A stretch of DNA of 64,000 nucleotides, from assembly GCA_905209085.1 (NCBI GenBank), contig CAJLRM010000003.1:329124-393123 (forward strand), written 5' to 3'. Position numbers and translations under genes: made by a program. This document shows positions 9,330 to 17,520 of the stretch, in pieces. Numbering within the stretch: position 1 is the stretch's first letter; the number at the start of each line of letters is the position of its first letter. The DNA is from an uncultured Eubacteriales bacterium (lineage in GTDB: Bacteria; Bacillota; Clostridia; Christensenellales; Borkfalkiaceae). The notes under the pieces were generated by a model. It had not been told where the DNA came from. It saw only the letters and a list, made by a program, of their open reading frames with translations, and did no database searches.

Positions 9330-11081
9330 ATGAAGAAAAAATTTGCAGCGTTGGCTCTTTCCGGCGCAATGGCTTTCAGCGGTCTGGCGGGCATCGTCGC
9401 CTTAGGCGTTTCCGCGGAGGCGGGAACGGACGAAAAGGTAATCAAAGCCGTGACGGGCGGAGGCGATAAAGGCTTCGTGACCGAAACGGAATGGAATACC
9501 GCGTATGAACACGCGATGACGGGTGCGAATACGGGCAGCGTCAAGCTCGCTACGGTGGGCACGAATTTGTATTTCCGTATGATAGTGACAGATACCACTA
9601 AATTTACGGGGAAAGACAGAATCGCCTATAAGATCACCGTCGGAGGAACGACGGCGGATATACAGGGAAACTATGACCCCTGGCTGACGGGAAGCTACGG
9701 TTTTGGACCTAACGTTCAAACGGAGATGGCGTATGACGACGCGACGACTTCTTATGTGGTCACCATCGGCATGAATTTGGGCGATTGTTACGCGCTGGGC
9801 GCGGCTGTCGACGTGGCGTTTACCCATCAGGACGTTACGACGGCAGACGGCGACTGGGGATCGGGCGAAGCCACTACTTATAGCGGAAAGCTTTATCTCG
9901 GCGAAGTTCCCGAAGGCGGCGACAGTTCCGGGGAAACTTCTTCGGATACGGCGTCGGATTCCGCTTCTTCGGACAGTCCCTCCGAGTCGTCTTCGGAAAG
10001 CTCTTCGGCGGAACCTGTGCCCGCGCCCGAAAATCCCGATTTGAAAATCGTCGTCACTGATCTTCCCTCTCAGCCCACAGAAAGCGACTGGGAAAAGGCG
10101 ACCGCCTATGACCTGATCGCAAACAACGCAACGGAAACGGGCGCGACGGGCACCATAAAAATTTATACGGCCGCCGAAAATATTTTCTACCGTATTGAAG
10201 TAGACGATCCCACCACGCATACCAATGCGGACGGATTGTATATCTATCTCGGCACCGAGGATACCTATTATGAATCGAGGGGGAACTATGAGAATTGGCT
10301 TGCGGATAAGCATAACGATTTAGGCAATCCTTCCCTCCTTCAACAGAAAACGACCGCTGCGGAGCCTTTAAAATGGACGCCCGGCGTATATACGTTCAGT
10401 CAGGGTTTCTATCTTCCCACTATTTACGGGGAGGGAAAAACCGTTCGTCTTTGCGTAAAACACCGCGATTCGAGAAGCAGTGCGGAAACATGGGCGGACA
10501 GTGACTATACGCATACCATCTATTTCGATCAGATCGTCACGTTCGGCGCGCCCGCCGATACGACCATTCGCCCTCAGACGCCGACCGAAGGCTTCACGGG
10601 CACGGCGAGCGATATTTCCTATAACAAAGTAAACGTCAACTGGAACGAATTTGAAGGCGCCGAAACCTATAAGATGTACGTTTACGGGGTAAATCCCGAA
10701 GGCAGCGAAGAGGCGTACACCCATCTGTCCATCGAAGGTCCCATTTATTCGGGCGACGCAAGCTATAAAGAGCTGATCTCGGGACTTTCCGAAAAGACCG
10801 ATTACGCGGTGCAGATCGTCGCTTACGACGCGAACGACGACGCGATCGCTTATTCCTCGCTGATCGATTTCAGCACCATCAGCAGACAAGAAGCGATGGA
10901 GAGTTCTTCTTCCTCGGAGAGCAGTTCGACTGCGCCCGTCGATTCGTCTTCCGCGGACAGCGCATCGAGCGGGACCTCCGTTTCGAGCGACGGCTGCGGC
11001 AGCGCGCTGGGCATCGGCGCCGTTTCTATTCTTGCCGCCGCGGGCGTTTTGGCGATAGGATTGAAGAGAAGAAAAAAGTAA
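9330..11081 (+). CDS. surface protein with two CBM9-like domains, FN3 domain and CGSA-type anchor
   Basis: A 583-residue exported protein: signal peptide (about 1-30, ending VSAEA), a first beta-sandwich of CBM9 type (about 35-195), a Ser-rich spacer (SSDTASDSASSDSPSESS), a second similar domain (about 235-410), a fibronectin type III-like domain (about 420-515, ending AYDANDDAIAYSSLIDFST), another Ser-rich stretch, then DGCGSALG, a hydrophobic segment and LKRRKK. No catalytic motif is seen, so it is probably a glycan-binding wall or membrane protein. The CGSA tail is the same as in the SGNH protein at 3,877. It is followed by a terminator. Confidence 0.78.
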   Translation: MKKKFAALALSGAMAFSGLAGIVALGVSAEAGTDEKVIKAVTGGGDKGFVTETEWNTAYEHAMTGANTGSVKLATVGTNLYFRMIVTDTTKFTGKDRIAYKITVGGTTADIQGNYDPWLTGSYGFGPNVQTEMAYDDATTSYVVTIGMNLGDCYALGAAVDVAFTHQDVTTADGDWGSGEATTYSGKLYLGEVPEGGDSSGETSSDTASDSASSDSPSESSSESSSAEPVPAPENPDLKIVVTDLPSQPTESDWEKATAYDLIANNATETGATGTIKIYTAAENIFYRIEVDDPTTHTNADGLYIYLGTEDTYYESRGNYENWLADKHNDLGNPSLLQQKTTAAEPLKWTPGVYTFSQGFYLPTIYGEGKTVRLCVKHRDSRSSAETWADSDYTHTIYFDQIVTFGAPADTTIRPQTPTEGFTGTASDISYNKVNVNWNEFEGAETYKMYVYGVNPEGSEEAYTHLSIEGPIYSGDASYKELISGLSEKTDYAVQIVAYDANDDAIAYSSLIDFSTISRQEAMESSSSSESSSTAPVDSSSADSASSGTSVSSDGCGSALGIGAVSILAAAGVLAIGLKRRKK

Positions 11082-11135
11082 ACTTAGAAAATGATTTTAA
11101 CAATGACGTTCTTTAAGGAAACATTCTGAGAAAAA

Positions 11136-11186
11136 GGGGAACGACCGTCTTTGCCGTGAATAGAAAACGGTCGTTCCCCCGATTTT
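11136..11186 (+). terminator. terminator after the surface-protein operon
   Basis: GGGGAACGACCGT (11136-11148) pairs perfectly with ACGGTCGTTCCCC (11167-11179), followed by CGATTTT. The T-run is short on the plus strand; five A precede the hairpin, so it could also act on the minus strand. Confidence 0.65.
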
Positions 11187-11202
11187 GATAAGAGGAAAAA
11201 GG

Positions 11203-11573
11203 GTGAAGGAGAGAGTTAAGGTCGGTTTGCTTTTTATCGCAGGCGTTCTGTTTTCACCCGCCCTTTGCCCCTGCGTAAAAATCGCGTCCGCGTCCGACGC
11301 AAGCCGAACGGGATGTGCGCGTATTTACGAGAGTAAAAGGGGATGGATCTGTGCGCCTGCCGTCTTATTCGAGGCGAAAGGCGAAGCGGATTTTTCGATT
11401 TTAGAAAAAGGGCGTTTACCGTCTGCGATTCTCCTTCCCGTTTATGGCGATCTGAATGCGAGCGGGGAGAAATAAGACGTTGCGCGGTATCGGAAGCGGC
11501 AGACAGGATAGGCAAAAAGTGCGCCTTGGCCGCCTATCTGCCCGACGGGACGACGGAAGAAACGCCGGCGTGA
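11203..11573 (+). pseudogene. possible small secreted protein broken by a frameshift
   Basis: A GTG preceded by AGAGGAAAAAGG starts a frame coding a hydrophobic signal-like segment (VGLLFIAGVLFSPALC) and reading to a TAA at 11475. Host-like codon use then continues in another frame to 11573 (CAVSEAADRIGKKCALAAY and onward to a TGA). The joined product would be about 120 residues, exported, of unknown role. It may be a decayed gene, a sequencing error, or two unrelated short frames; no homologue is recognised. It sits between the surface-protein terminator and the LacI gene. Confidence 0.35.
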
Positions 11574-11670
11574 GGCGCATGGGAAAAAACGGTGTGCCGA
11601 AACCCTTTAAAAAAGTGAAAGGGAAGGGGCAGGGGAAAGACGAAAGAAAAATCGGCAAGGAGAGAAGAAG

Positions 11671-12711
11671 GTGAAACGGACGATTCAGGATATTGCGGAC
11701 GCGTGCGGGGTGTCGATTGCGTTGGTTTCGAGGATCATCAACGAAGATTCCACGCTCCGCTGCCGACCCGAAACGCGGGCAAAAGTGTTGAAGGAGATAG
11801 AGCGTACGGCGTATATTCCCGACTATCACGCGCGGCTGCTCGCAAACAATTCTTTAAAGGCGAAAAAAGACATCCGCATCGGCTATGTCACCTATAAGGG
11901 CGCGGTGCTGAAAATGAACGCCTATTTCGACCGTATCATCGAGGGGATCACCACCATTTTGACGGACGCGGAGTATCAGGTGTATCGTTTCTATATCGAC
12001 GAGGTGGCGCAGCTGTATCGGCGCAATATGCCTTTGTGCGAAAAGAAACTGGACGGACTGATCCTGTTCGGGGAAATTCCCGACGACCTCGCTTCTTATC
12101 TCTCCACGCAGACGAAATACTTATCGAGCATTTACGGCAGCTTTATCGAAAACGCGGATTTTGTGGGCAGCGATATGTGTTCCACGATGAACGGGATGCT
12201 CGATTACGTCAAAAGCTGCGGGTATACGGAGGCGGGACTGGTGACGGGCGGGGATCAGAAGCGCATCGACGCCATCGTGCGTTACGCTTCCGAAATTTCT
12301 TTGCACATCAACGAAAAATATTTTTTCAACGCGCTCAACGAATCTCAGAAAGCTTACGACGCGATCAGGGAAAAATTATCCGAATCGCCGCCGCCGAAAG
12401 TCATCTGCTGCATGAACGACGAAATGGCGATAGGGACCATGAACGCGCTGTTGGACGGCGGGTATCGAGTGCCCGAGGACGTATCCGTGACGGGACACGA
12501 CGACATTTTGAAATCCAATTATAGCCGCGTGCCCCTGACGACGGTGCGGATCTACAAAGAGGAGATCGGCAGGCTGGTGACGGATCTCCTCTTGGAACGG
12601 ATCAATTATAAGAGAAAATTTCCCGTGCGGGTGATGGTTCCCTGCGAGCTCGTCATCCGAAAATCGGTAATAAAAAACAAGAAGAAAGAAGAGAAAGATG
12701 GAAACGATTGA
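11671..12711 (+). CDS. LacI-family transcriptional regulator
   Basis: A 346-residue sugar-responsive repressor or activator. The N-terminal DNA-binding domain (TIQDIADACGVSIALVSRIIN, residues 4-24, then a hinge near YIPDYHARLL) has the usual LacI form, and a periplasmic-binding-like effector domain follows (ICCMNDEMAIGTMNALLDGG and VSVTGHDD near the end). The GTG start is supported by AAGGAG. It overlaps the next gene by 14 bases, so it is co-transcribed with the glycosidase and ABC importer, as is usual for local regulators. The palindromes at 3,695 and 3,747 are its most likely targets in this window. Confidence 0.93.
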   Translation: MKRTIQDIADACGVSIALVSRIINEDSTLRCRPETRAKVLKEIERTAYIPDYHARLLANNSLKAKKDIRIGYVTYKGAVLKMNAYFDRIIEGITTILTDAEYQVYRFYIDEVAQLYRRNMPLCEKKLDGLILFGEIPDDLASYLSTQTKYLSSIYGSFIENADFVGSDMCSTMNGMLDYVKSCGYTEAGLVTGGDQKRIDAIVRYASEISLHINEKYFFNALNESQKAYDAIREKLSESPPPKVICCMNDEMAIGTMNALLDGGYRVPEDVSVTGHDDILKSNYSRVPLTTVRIYKEEIGRLVTDLLLERINYKRKFPVRVMVPCELVIRKSVIKNKKKEEKDGND

Positions 12712-14908
12712 ATTGAGAAATTTTTACGGAAGTCTGCTCTATGAAGCGGGACAGGTGGTTTTTGTCAACCGCCGTACGGGCGAAGCCGCCGTCTTGTCGG
12801 GCGGGGACGAATTCGTCCTCTACCTCGAAAGGGAGGGCAAAACGCATATTCTGCCCGCGGGGGCGTTCGGGTTTTGCGGACTGAAAAAGGACGGGGAAGG
12901 GAAAAAATTGACCCTTACTTATCGGGGCGAAAATCTCCTCGTCGAAGTGACGTATACGGCGCGGGAAGAAACCTTTGAAAAACGAATCCTCGTTTCTGCG
13001 CCTCTCCCGTTTTATATCAAGCGCGCCGCGCTCGAAAATCGGACGGTCAACAGGGCTTTGTCGCGGGGCGGGGAGGGACAGCCCGTATTCGTCGGAAGGG
13101 AAATGTGGTGCGGCATAGAATTTCCCGCGGCAAGCAATCGTTTCGAAGGCGATACCCTCTGTTTTACGCAGGCGCCCTTTGAAAAAACTTCCCGTTTCGA
13201 GTCCCTGCCCGTCGTCTACGGATTCGGCGCTTTCGGAGATCTTTCCCGTTCCTTCGAGGCCTATATCCGAAAAAAGTCGGTGCGGTCGGGCGATCGGCAG
13301 CCGCTGCGCATCTATTGCGATTGGGGACTGCACGACGACCTCACGGACCACATCAACCTCACGGAGATCATGACTTTGGAAAATATCGAACGGATCGCCG
13401 CGCTCTCGGAAAAATCGGGCGTGAAATTCGATTATTATCTCATGGACGCCTACTGGTTTGAGGAAAATCAGCCGTATATCCGCTTTAAAAAGAGCACTTT
13501 CCCCCACGGCGTGGAAACGGTGTTGAAACAGCTCGAACAAAAGGGCATGAAATACGGCCTCTGGTTCGATTTAAACTGCATTCACGCCCATTGGAAAGGG
13601 ATGGAAAAATACGACGCCTTATTGGAAAGCGGCGCTCTGTGCTTCGCCTGCGACGACGTGGCGGAGGCGATGACGGAAGCGCTGAGCCATCATATCCAAA
13701 GGCACGGCGTGCGCATGATCAAGCTGGATTTCGCTTATTTCGAGTGCGCGAATCCGGATCACGGGCATTCCGTGGAACACACCGAGTCCAAGGAAAAGAG
13801 CGTCGGCAATTTTATCCGCATGATCGGGAAATTAAAGGCGTTGCAGACCGACTTAAAAATCCTCTGCTATAACGGCTGGACGACGGAGCTGGATTGGATA
13901 GGGAGCGTGCAGGAGCGCAAAGGCTACGCGATTTCTCCCTACTGGTGCGAATACGTCGATTATCTCTACTGCGGCGATCCGCGGCCAAGCGAAATTTCCT
14001 GCGGGGACTTTTCTCATTCCCTCGTCTATTATACGGACGCGATGATCCGCAATTTCCGCGAAGCGTCCATGCCGTTCTCGGCGATCGACGACCACGGCAC
14101 GATGATGGGAAGCACCTCGACCATCTACGGACTCGGGAAAAAACTTTTCCGGCAGGGTGTGCTCATGGACGTCATGCGCGGCGGCGGGAAGGTGCATCTA
14201 TACGGGGACGTATCCGGGCTGGACGAGGACGACCTCCGCTATTTTTCCTTCGTGGACGGCGTTTACGAGGAGATCCTCCGCGGGGGATACGAAACGGACT
14301 TTATCCTCGGCGACGCGCGGAAAGGGGAGATCTACGGCTACGCTGCGGACGGGGGCGCTTCGGGATACGCGGTGGCGCTGAATCCTTCTTCCCGCGCGGA
14401 AAAATGTCTGCTCGCGCTGCCCGCTTGGAAAAATTGCCGCCTGAAAATAGAAACGCTGATCTGCGACGGAGAACTCACGCGCGGGGCGGACAAAGGGGCG
14501 GACGACCTTGAATCGGAGGCGGAAGAAGCCTATTCCGCCTATCCTTTGGAACTTTCCGCAAACGGATTTCTCCTCGTCAAATGGACGCTTCTGCCGCGGG
14601 AAAAGAGCTTCGACAAAACGGCGGTCTGCCGCGGTGAAACGCTGATCTTCGACACGGAGGGAAAGACCTCCCTGCAACTTACCTTTACGATGGACGGCAC
14701 AGCTCCTCTGCGCACGGCGCGCGGCTATCCCGAGGGACTGAAAGTGACGGCGGACGGCAAGCCGCTCGTTTCGGCTGTGGATACCTGTATTTGGAGCGGC
14801 ATATCCTGGCTGTATTTCCCCCTGGACGGAGAAAAGCGGGTGGAAGTGGAATATTCGGGCAAGACGCCGATCTGGATAAAATATTTCATGACGGAGGAAA
14901 AGGAATGA
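12698..14908 (+). CDS. GH36-like (clan GH-D) glycosidase, alpha-galactosidase-type
   Basis: A 736-residue protein without a signal peptide, so cytoplasmic. An N-terminal beta-sandwich (1-210) precedes a TIM barrel with SGVKFDYYLMDAYWFEE, GMKYGLWFDLN and RMIKLDFAYFE. Asp344 in KLDF corresponds by pattern to the clan GH-D nucleophile of GH36-type alpha-galactosidases and relatives. A C-terminal beta domain follows. It is expected to release a terminal sugar, perhaps alpha-galactose, from imported oligosaccharides. It overlaps the LacI gene by 14 bases and the next gene by 4 (ATGA). Specificity is inferred; other GH-D or GH31-like activities are possible. Confidence 0.75.
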   Translation: METIELRNFYGSLLYEAGQVVFVNRRTGEAAVLSGGDEFVLYLEREGKTHILPAGAFGFCGLKKDGEGKKLTLTYRGENLLVEVTYTAREETFEKRILVSAPLPFYIKRAALENRTVNRALSRGGEGQPVFVGREMWCGIEFPAASNRFEGDTLCFTQAPFEKTSRFESLPVVYGFGAFGDLSRSFEAYIRKKSVRSGDRQPLRIYCDWGLHDDLTDHINLTEIMTLENIERIAALSEKSGVKFDYYLMDAYWFEENQPYIRFKKSTFPHGVETVLKQLEQKGMKYGLWFDLNCIHAHWKGMEKYDALLESGALCFACDDVAEAMTEALSHHIQRHGVRMIKLDFAYFECANPDHGHSVEHTESKEKSVGNFIRMIGKLKALQTDLKILCYNGWTTELDWIGSVQERKGYAISPYWCEYVDYLYCGDPRPSEISCGDFSHSLVYYTDAMIRNFREASMPFSAIDDHGTMMGSTSTIYGLGKKLFRQGVLMDVMRGGGKVHLYGDVSGLDEDDLRYFSFVDGVYEEILRGGYETDFILGDARKGEIYGYAADGGASGYAVALNPSSRAEKCLLALPAWKNCRLKIETLICDGELTRGADKGADDLESEAEEAYSAYPLELSANGFLLVKWTLLPREKSFDKTAVCRGETLIFDTEGKTSLQLTFTMDGTAPLRTARGYPEGLKVTADGKPLVSAVDTCIWSGISWLYFPLDGEKRVEVEYSGKTPIWIKYFMTEEKE

Positions 14909-15429
14909 AAAGTGCGGTGAAAAAGCTCATCGTCATCGGCTGTATCGTCGCTGTGCTGTGCGTCGGCGCCCTGATAGACTTTGCGATTTCCCTGACGTAT
15001 AAAATCGAGTTCGTATCCGTCGTCAGATTGACGGAATCGGGCGAACCTGTGACGGAGGCGGGCGAGGTGCCCGCCGATTGGGGGATCGCGGACGGCAGTA
15101 CGAAAGTGCGGTTTGTCGTTCGGGTGACGCACGGCGGCAAGCCCGTGCAGGGACATACCCTCTATATCAAGACAAACCGCAACGTCCTCGAACGCACGGA
15201 TACGGACGGCGAGGGCTGCGTGACGGTGGATTATCGCTGCTATCGGGCGGGAACGGGGAAGGTGACGCCCGTCGTTCTGACGGTGCGGGACGAGGATAAT
15301 TCCCTCTTCGTCTTTGTGCCCGCCGAGGCGAGCTATACGCTGTCCATGGCGGCGGGCGAGGGCGGTTCGGGATCGGGCATGACGACGGACGATATTTTTT
15401 ACGACATCGACACGGGAAAGGAGGATTGA
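14905..15429 (+). CDS. small membrane-anchored protein with Ig-like extracellular domain
   Basis: A 174-residue protein with one N-terminal membrane segment (LIVIGCIVAVLCVGALIDFAI) and an outside beta-rich domain (RFVVRVTHGGKPVQGHTLYIKTN... TDTDGEGCVTVDY) that reads like a bacterial Ig-like or carboxypeptidase-regulatory fold. The GSGSG-rich tail is short. The ATG overlaps the stop of the glycosidase (ATGA) and has GGAGGAAAAG upstream, and the permease gene follows 3 bases later. The position between hydrolase and permease suggests an accessory of the importer, but no known transporter subunit matches it and its role is unknown. Confidence 0.7.
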   Translation: MKSAVKKLIVIGCIVAVLCVGALIDFAISLTYKIEFVSVVRLTESGEPVTEAGEVPADWGIADGSTKVRFVVRVTHGGKPVQGHTLYIKTNRNVLERTDTDGEGCVTVDYRCYRAGTGKVTPVVLTVRDEDNSLFVFVPAEASYTLSMAAGEGGSGSGMTTDDIFYDIDTGKED

Positions 15430-15432
15430 CGC

Positions 15433-16398
15433 ATGGAAAACGAAACCGTAACGACGAACGCGGCGGGGGATCGCTCCGCCAAGGGGAACGGTAAATTCCC
15501 CGTTTTGAAGAACGTCGGGAAAAAGCTGTACGCGTCGAGAAAGGCGTATCTGTTTTTGCTGCCCCTCTTCTTCTTTCTGCTCACATTTTCCTATTATCCC
15601 GCGCTGAGCGGTATTTATCATTCCTTTTTCGATTGGAAGGACTCGGGGGAATCCGCCTTTATCGGCTGGAAAAATTATAGGGAATTTCTTTCCGATACGC
15701 AGGTATTCTGGCCCTCCTGCGCGACGCTTTTGAAGATCATGATCCCCAAACTTCTCATCGGCATCGCGGTGCCCCTCATCGTCGCGGAACTCATCTTCAA
15801 TCTCCGCAGCGAAAAGGCAAAATCGGCGTATCGGCTCTGGGTGCTCATTCCCATGGTCGCCCCCGGCGTGGTCGTGACCCTCATCTGGGACTATATCTAC
15901 GACCCGAACTTCGGCATCCTGACGGCGATCTGGCAGATGGTGGGCGGCGAGCCGGTGGACTGGCTGCATAATTCGAACACCGTCATTCCCGCCATTATTT
16001 TCATGGGATTTCCGTGGATCGGCGGCACCAATGTGCTCATTTACATATCGGGACTGAACGCCGTTTCCGCCGAGGCGAGGGAAAGCGCGCGGCTGGACGG
16101 GGCGGGGACCTTTCAGATCATCTGGAACATCGACCTGCCGCAGATCGCGGGACAGATGCGCTTCTTCCTCATCAACGGACTGATCGGCGGCATTCAGGAT
16201 TATTCGGTGCAGTTCCTGCTGACGGACGGGGGACCCGGTTACGACACCATGGTGCCCGGATACTATATGTATCAGGCGGCGTTTCAGTCGGGGCGTATGG
16301 GCTTCGCAAGCGCTATCGGCACTTTCCTCTTCGTCGTCATCATGATCTTTACGCTCCTTTCTTTTAAGATAGGGAAAAAGGGGGAAAACGCGCAATGA
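15433..16398 (+). CDS. carbohydrate ABC transporter permease, MalF/UgpA-like
   Basis: A 321-residue membrane protein of the CUT1 importer type. After a cytoplasmic N-terminus of about 35 residues come six hydrophobic segments, starting AYLFLLPLFFFLLTFSYYPAL, and the EAA loop EARESARLDGAGTFQIIWNIDLPQI near residue 215, which contacts the ATPase. It pairs with the MalG-like gene that overlaps its end by 4 bases. No ATP-binding subunit is encoded in the window, so a shared MsmK/UgpC-type ATPase elsewhere is likely. The substrate is probably an oligosaccharide released by the surface enzymes. Confidence 0.93.
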   Translation: MENETVTTNAAGDRSAKGNGKFPVLKNVGKKLYASRKAYLFLLPLFFFLLTFSYYPALSGIYHSFFDWKDSGESAFIGWKNYREFLSDTQVFWPSCATLLKIMIPKLLIGIAVPLIVAELIFNLRSEKAKSAYRLWVLIPMVAPGVVVTLIWDYIYDPNFGILTAIWQMVGGEPVDWLHNSNTVIPAIIFMGFPWIGGTNVLIYISGLNAVSAEARESARLDGAGTFQIIWNIDLPQIAGQMRFFLINGLIGGIQDYSVQFLLTDGGPGYDTMVPGYYMYQAAFQSGRMGFASAIGTFLFVVIMIFTLLSFKIGKKGENAQ

Positions 16399-17225
16399 AA
16401 ATAAAAATTCGCTGGGGGCAGGTATTCGCTCACGTCATTTTGCTCCTGTTGTTGTGCCTCATGGTATATCCTCTTTTCATGGCGGTGTGGTGCTCGTTCA
16501 AGAGCACGGCGCAGTTCAATCTCACCAAGTGGTATCCCACGCTCCCGCTCAATTTCGAAAACGTATTTTATGCCGCCAAGGAATTGGACGTCTATATTCT
16601 CAACACCATTTTCGTCGGCGGCGCGGGAACGCTCGGGATGCTCGCGGTGTCTTCCCTGGCCGCGTATGCGTTCGCCCGCATGAAATTCTATCTCAAAAAC
16701 GCGCTGTACGCCATGGTGATCGGGCTGATGATGCTGCCCGCCATCATGACTCTCGTGCCTAGCTTCATGCTCTATAAAAAACTGGTCGGCACGGATTCCT
16801 ATCTCATTTTGATTCTGCCCATCATCACGGGCGGCTCGGTGTTCGGCGTATTTTTGCTCCGCGGCTTTTTCGAGGGGCTTAATGAGAGTATCTTCGAAGC
16901 GGCGAAGATAGACGGCGCGGGGGATTTCGTGTGCTATACGAAAATTTGTCTGCCTCTGTCCGTGCCCATTTTGACGACGCTCGCCATCATGCAGCTTTCG
17001 GGGGCGTGGAACGACTATATCTGGCCCATGATCGCCATTCCCTCCGACGCAAGTAAACTGACGATCGCCGCCGCCATCAAAAAGGAATTTTTGTCCGCCA
17101 ATACGGGCAGCTATCCCACTCTTTTCGCGGGCTATCTCATCTCCTCGGTGCCGCTCATCCTGCTTTACGTGTTCTCCAATAAGTTCTACGTGGAAGGTCT
17201 GACGAACGCGGCGGTGAAGTTTTGA
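16395..17225 (+). CDS. carbohydrate ABC transporter permease, MalG/UgpE-like
   Basis: A 276-residue second CUT1 permease, with six membrane segments, the MalG-type opening (VYPLFMAVWCSFKST) and the EAA loop EAAKIDGAGDFVCYTKICLPL near residue 170. It overlaps the MalF-like gene by 4 bases and forms with it the membrane channel for the binding protein at 17,521. Length and topology are normal. Confidence 0.94.
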   Translation: MKIKIRWGQVFAHVILLLLLCLMVYPLFMAVWCSFKSTAQFNLTKWYPTLPLNFENVFYAAKELDVYILNTIFVGGAGTLGMLAVSSLAAYAFARMKFYLKNALYAMVIGLMMLPAIMTLVPSFMLYKKLVGTDSYLILILPIITGGSVFGVFLLRGFFEGLNESIFEAAKIDGAGDFVCYTKICLPLSVPILTTLAIMQLSGAWNDYIWPMIAIPSDASKLTIAAAIKKEFLSANTGSYPTLFAGYLISSVPLILLYVFSNKFYVEGLTNAAVKF

Positions 17226-17247
17226 AAACGCGCGGGAAGAAAAGGCG

Positions 17248-17493
17248 TTGAACGAGAGCGCTTTTTTCCTCCTCAAAAAAGCGGCGGACGCGTTTTCCAA
17301 ACGGGACAATTCCCCGCTGTGCGCGTCCCTTTTTGCGGCGGGGGAGAATACGGACGCGCAGACGGAAAAAACGGGTTTGGAAACTGTTGTACGCGCCATA
17401 GAGAGCCGCGTTTACGCGTCCCCGCGCGCCTCCTTACTTCCTTTGCCGCTTGCGCAAGTTTACCATGTCGCGTGCGGCGTGCGCTCCGAATAG
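17248..17493 (+). CDS. possible 81-residue hypothetical protein between permease and binding protein
   Basis: A TTG-started frame with host-like codon use, 22 bases after the permease stop, following a weak GGGAAGAAAAGG. The product has no recognised domain and no membrane segment. A hairpin CGCTTTTTT/AAAAAAGCG at about 17260-17284 lies inside its 5' end and could instead be an mRNA processing or attenuation structure that sets the ratio of permease to binding protein. Coding status is uncertain. Confidence 0.3.
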   Translation: MNESAFFLLKKAADAFSKRDNSPLCASLFAAGENTDAQTEKTGLETVVRAIESRVYASPRASLLPLPLAQVYHVACGVRSE

Positions 17494-17520
17494 ATTTTAT
17501 AATAAGAGGTCATGATAACA

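Noticed and set aside
11456..11674. 72-codon Arg/Lys-rich frame before the LacI gene
   Set aside because: It has no ribosome binding site and overlaps the better-supported frame ending at 11573; its content follows from purine-rich DNA.
14725..16395. 556-codon open frame on the minus strand
   Set aside because: It lies opposite three well-supported genes, has no ribosome binding site and is His/Arg/Asp-rich, as expected for an antisense shadow in GC-rich DNA.
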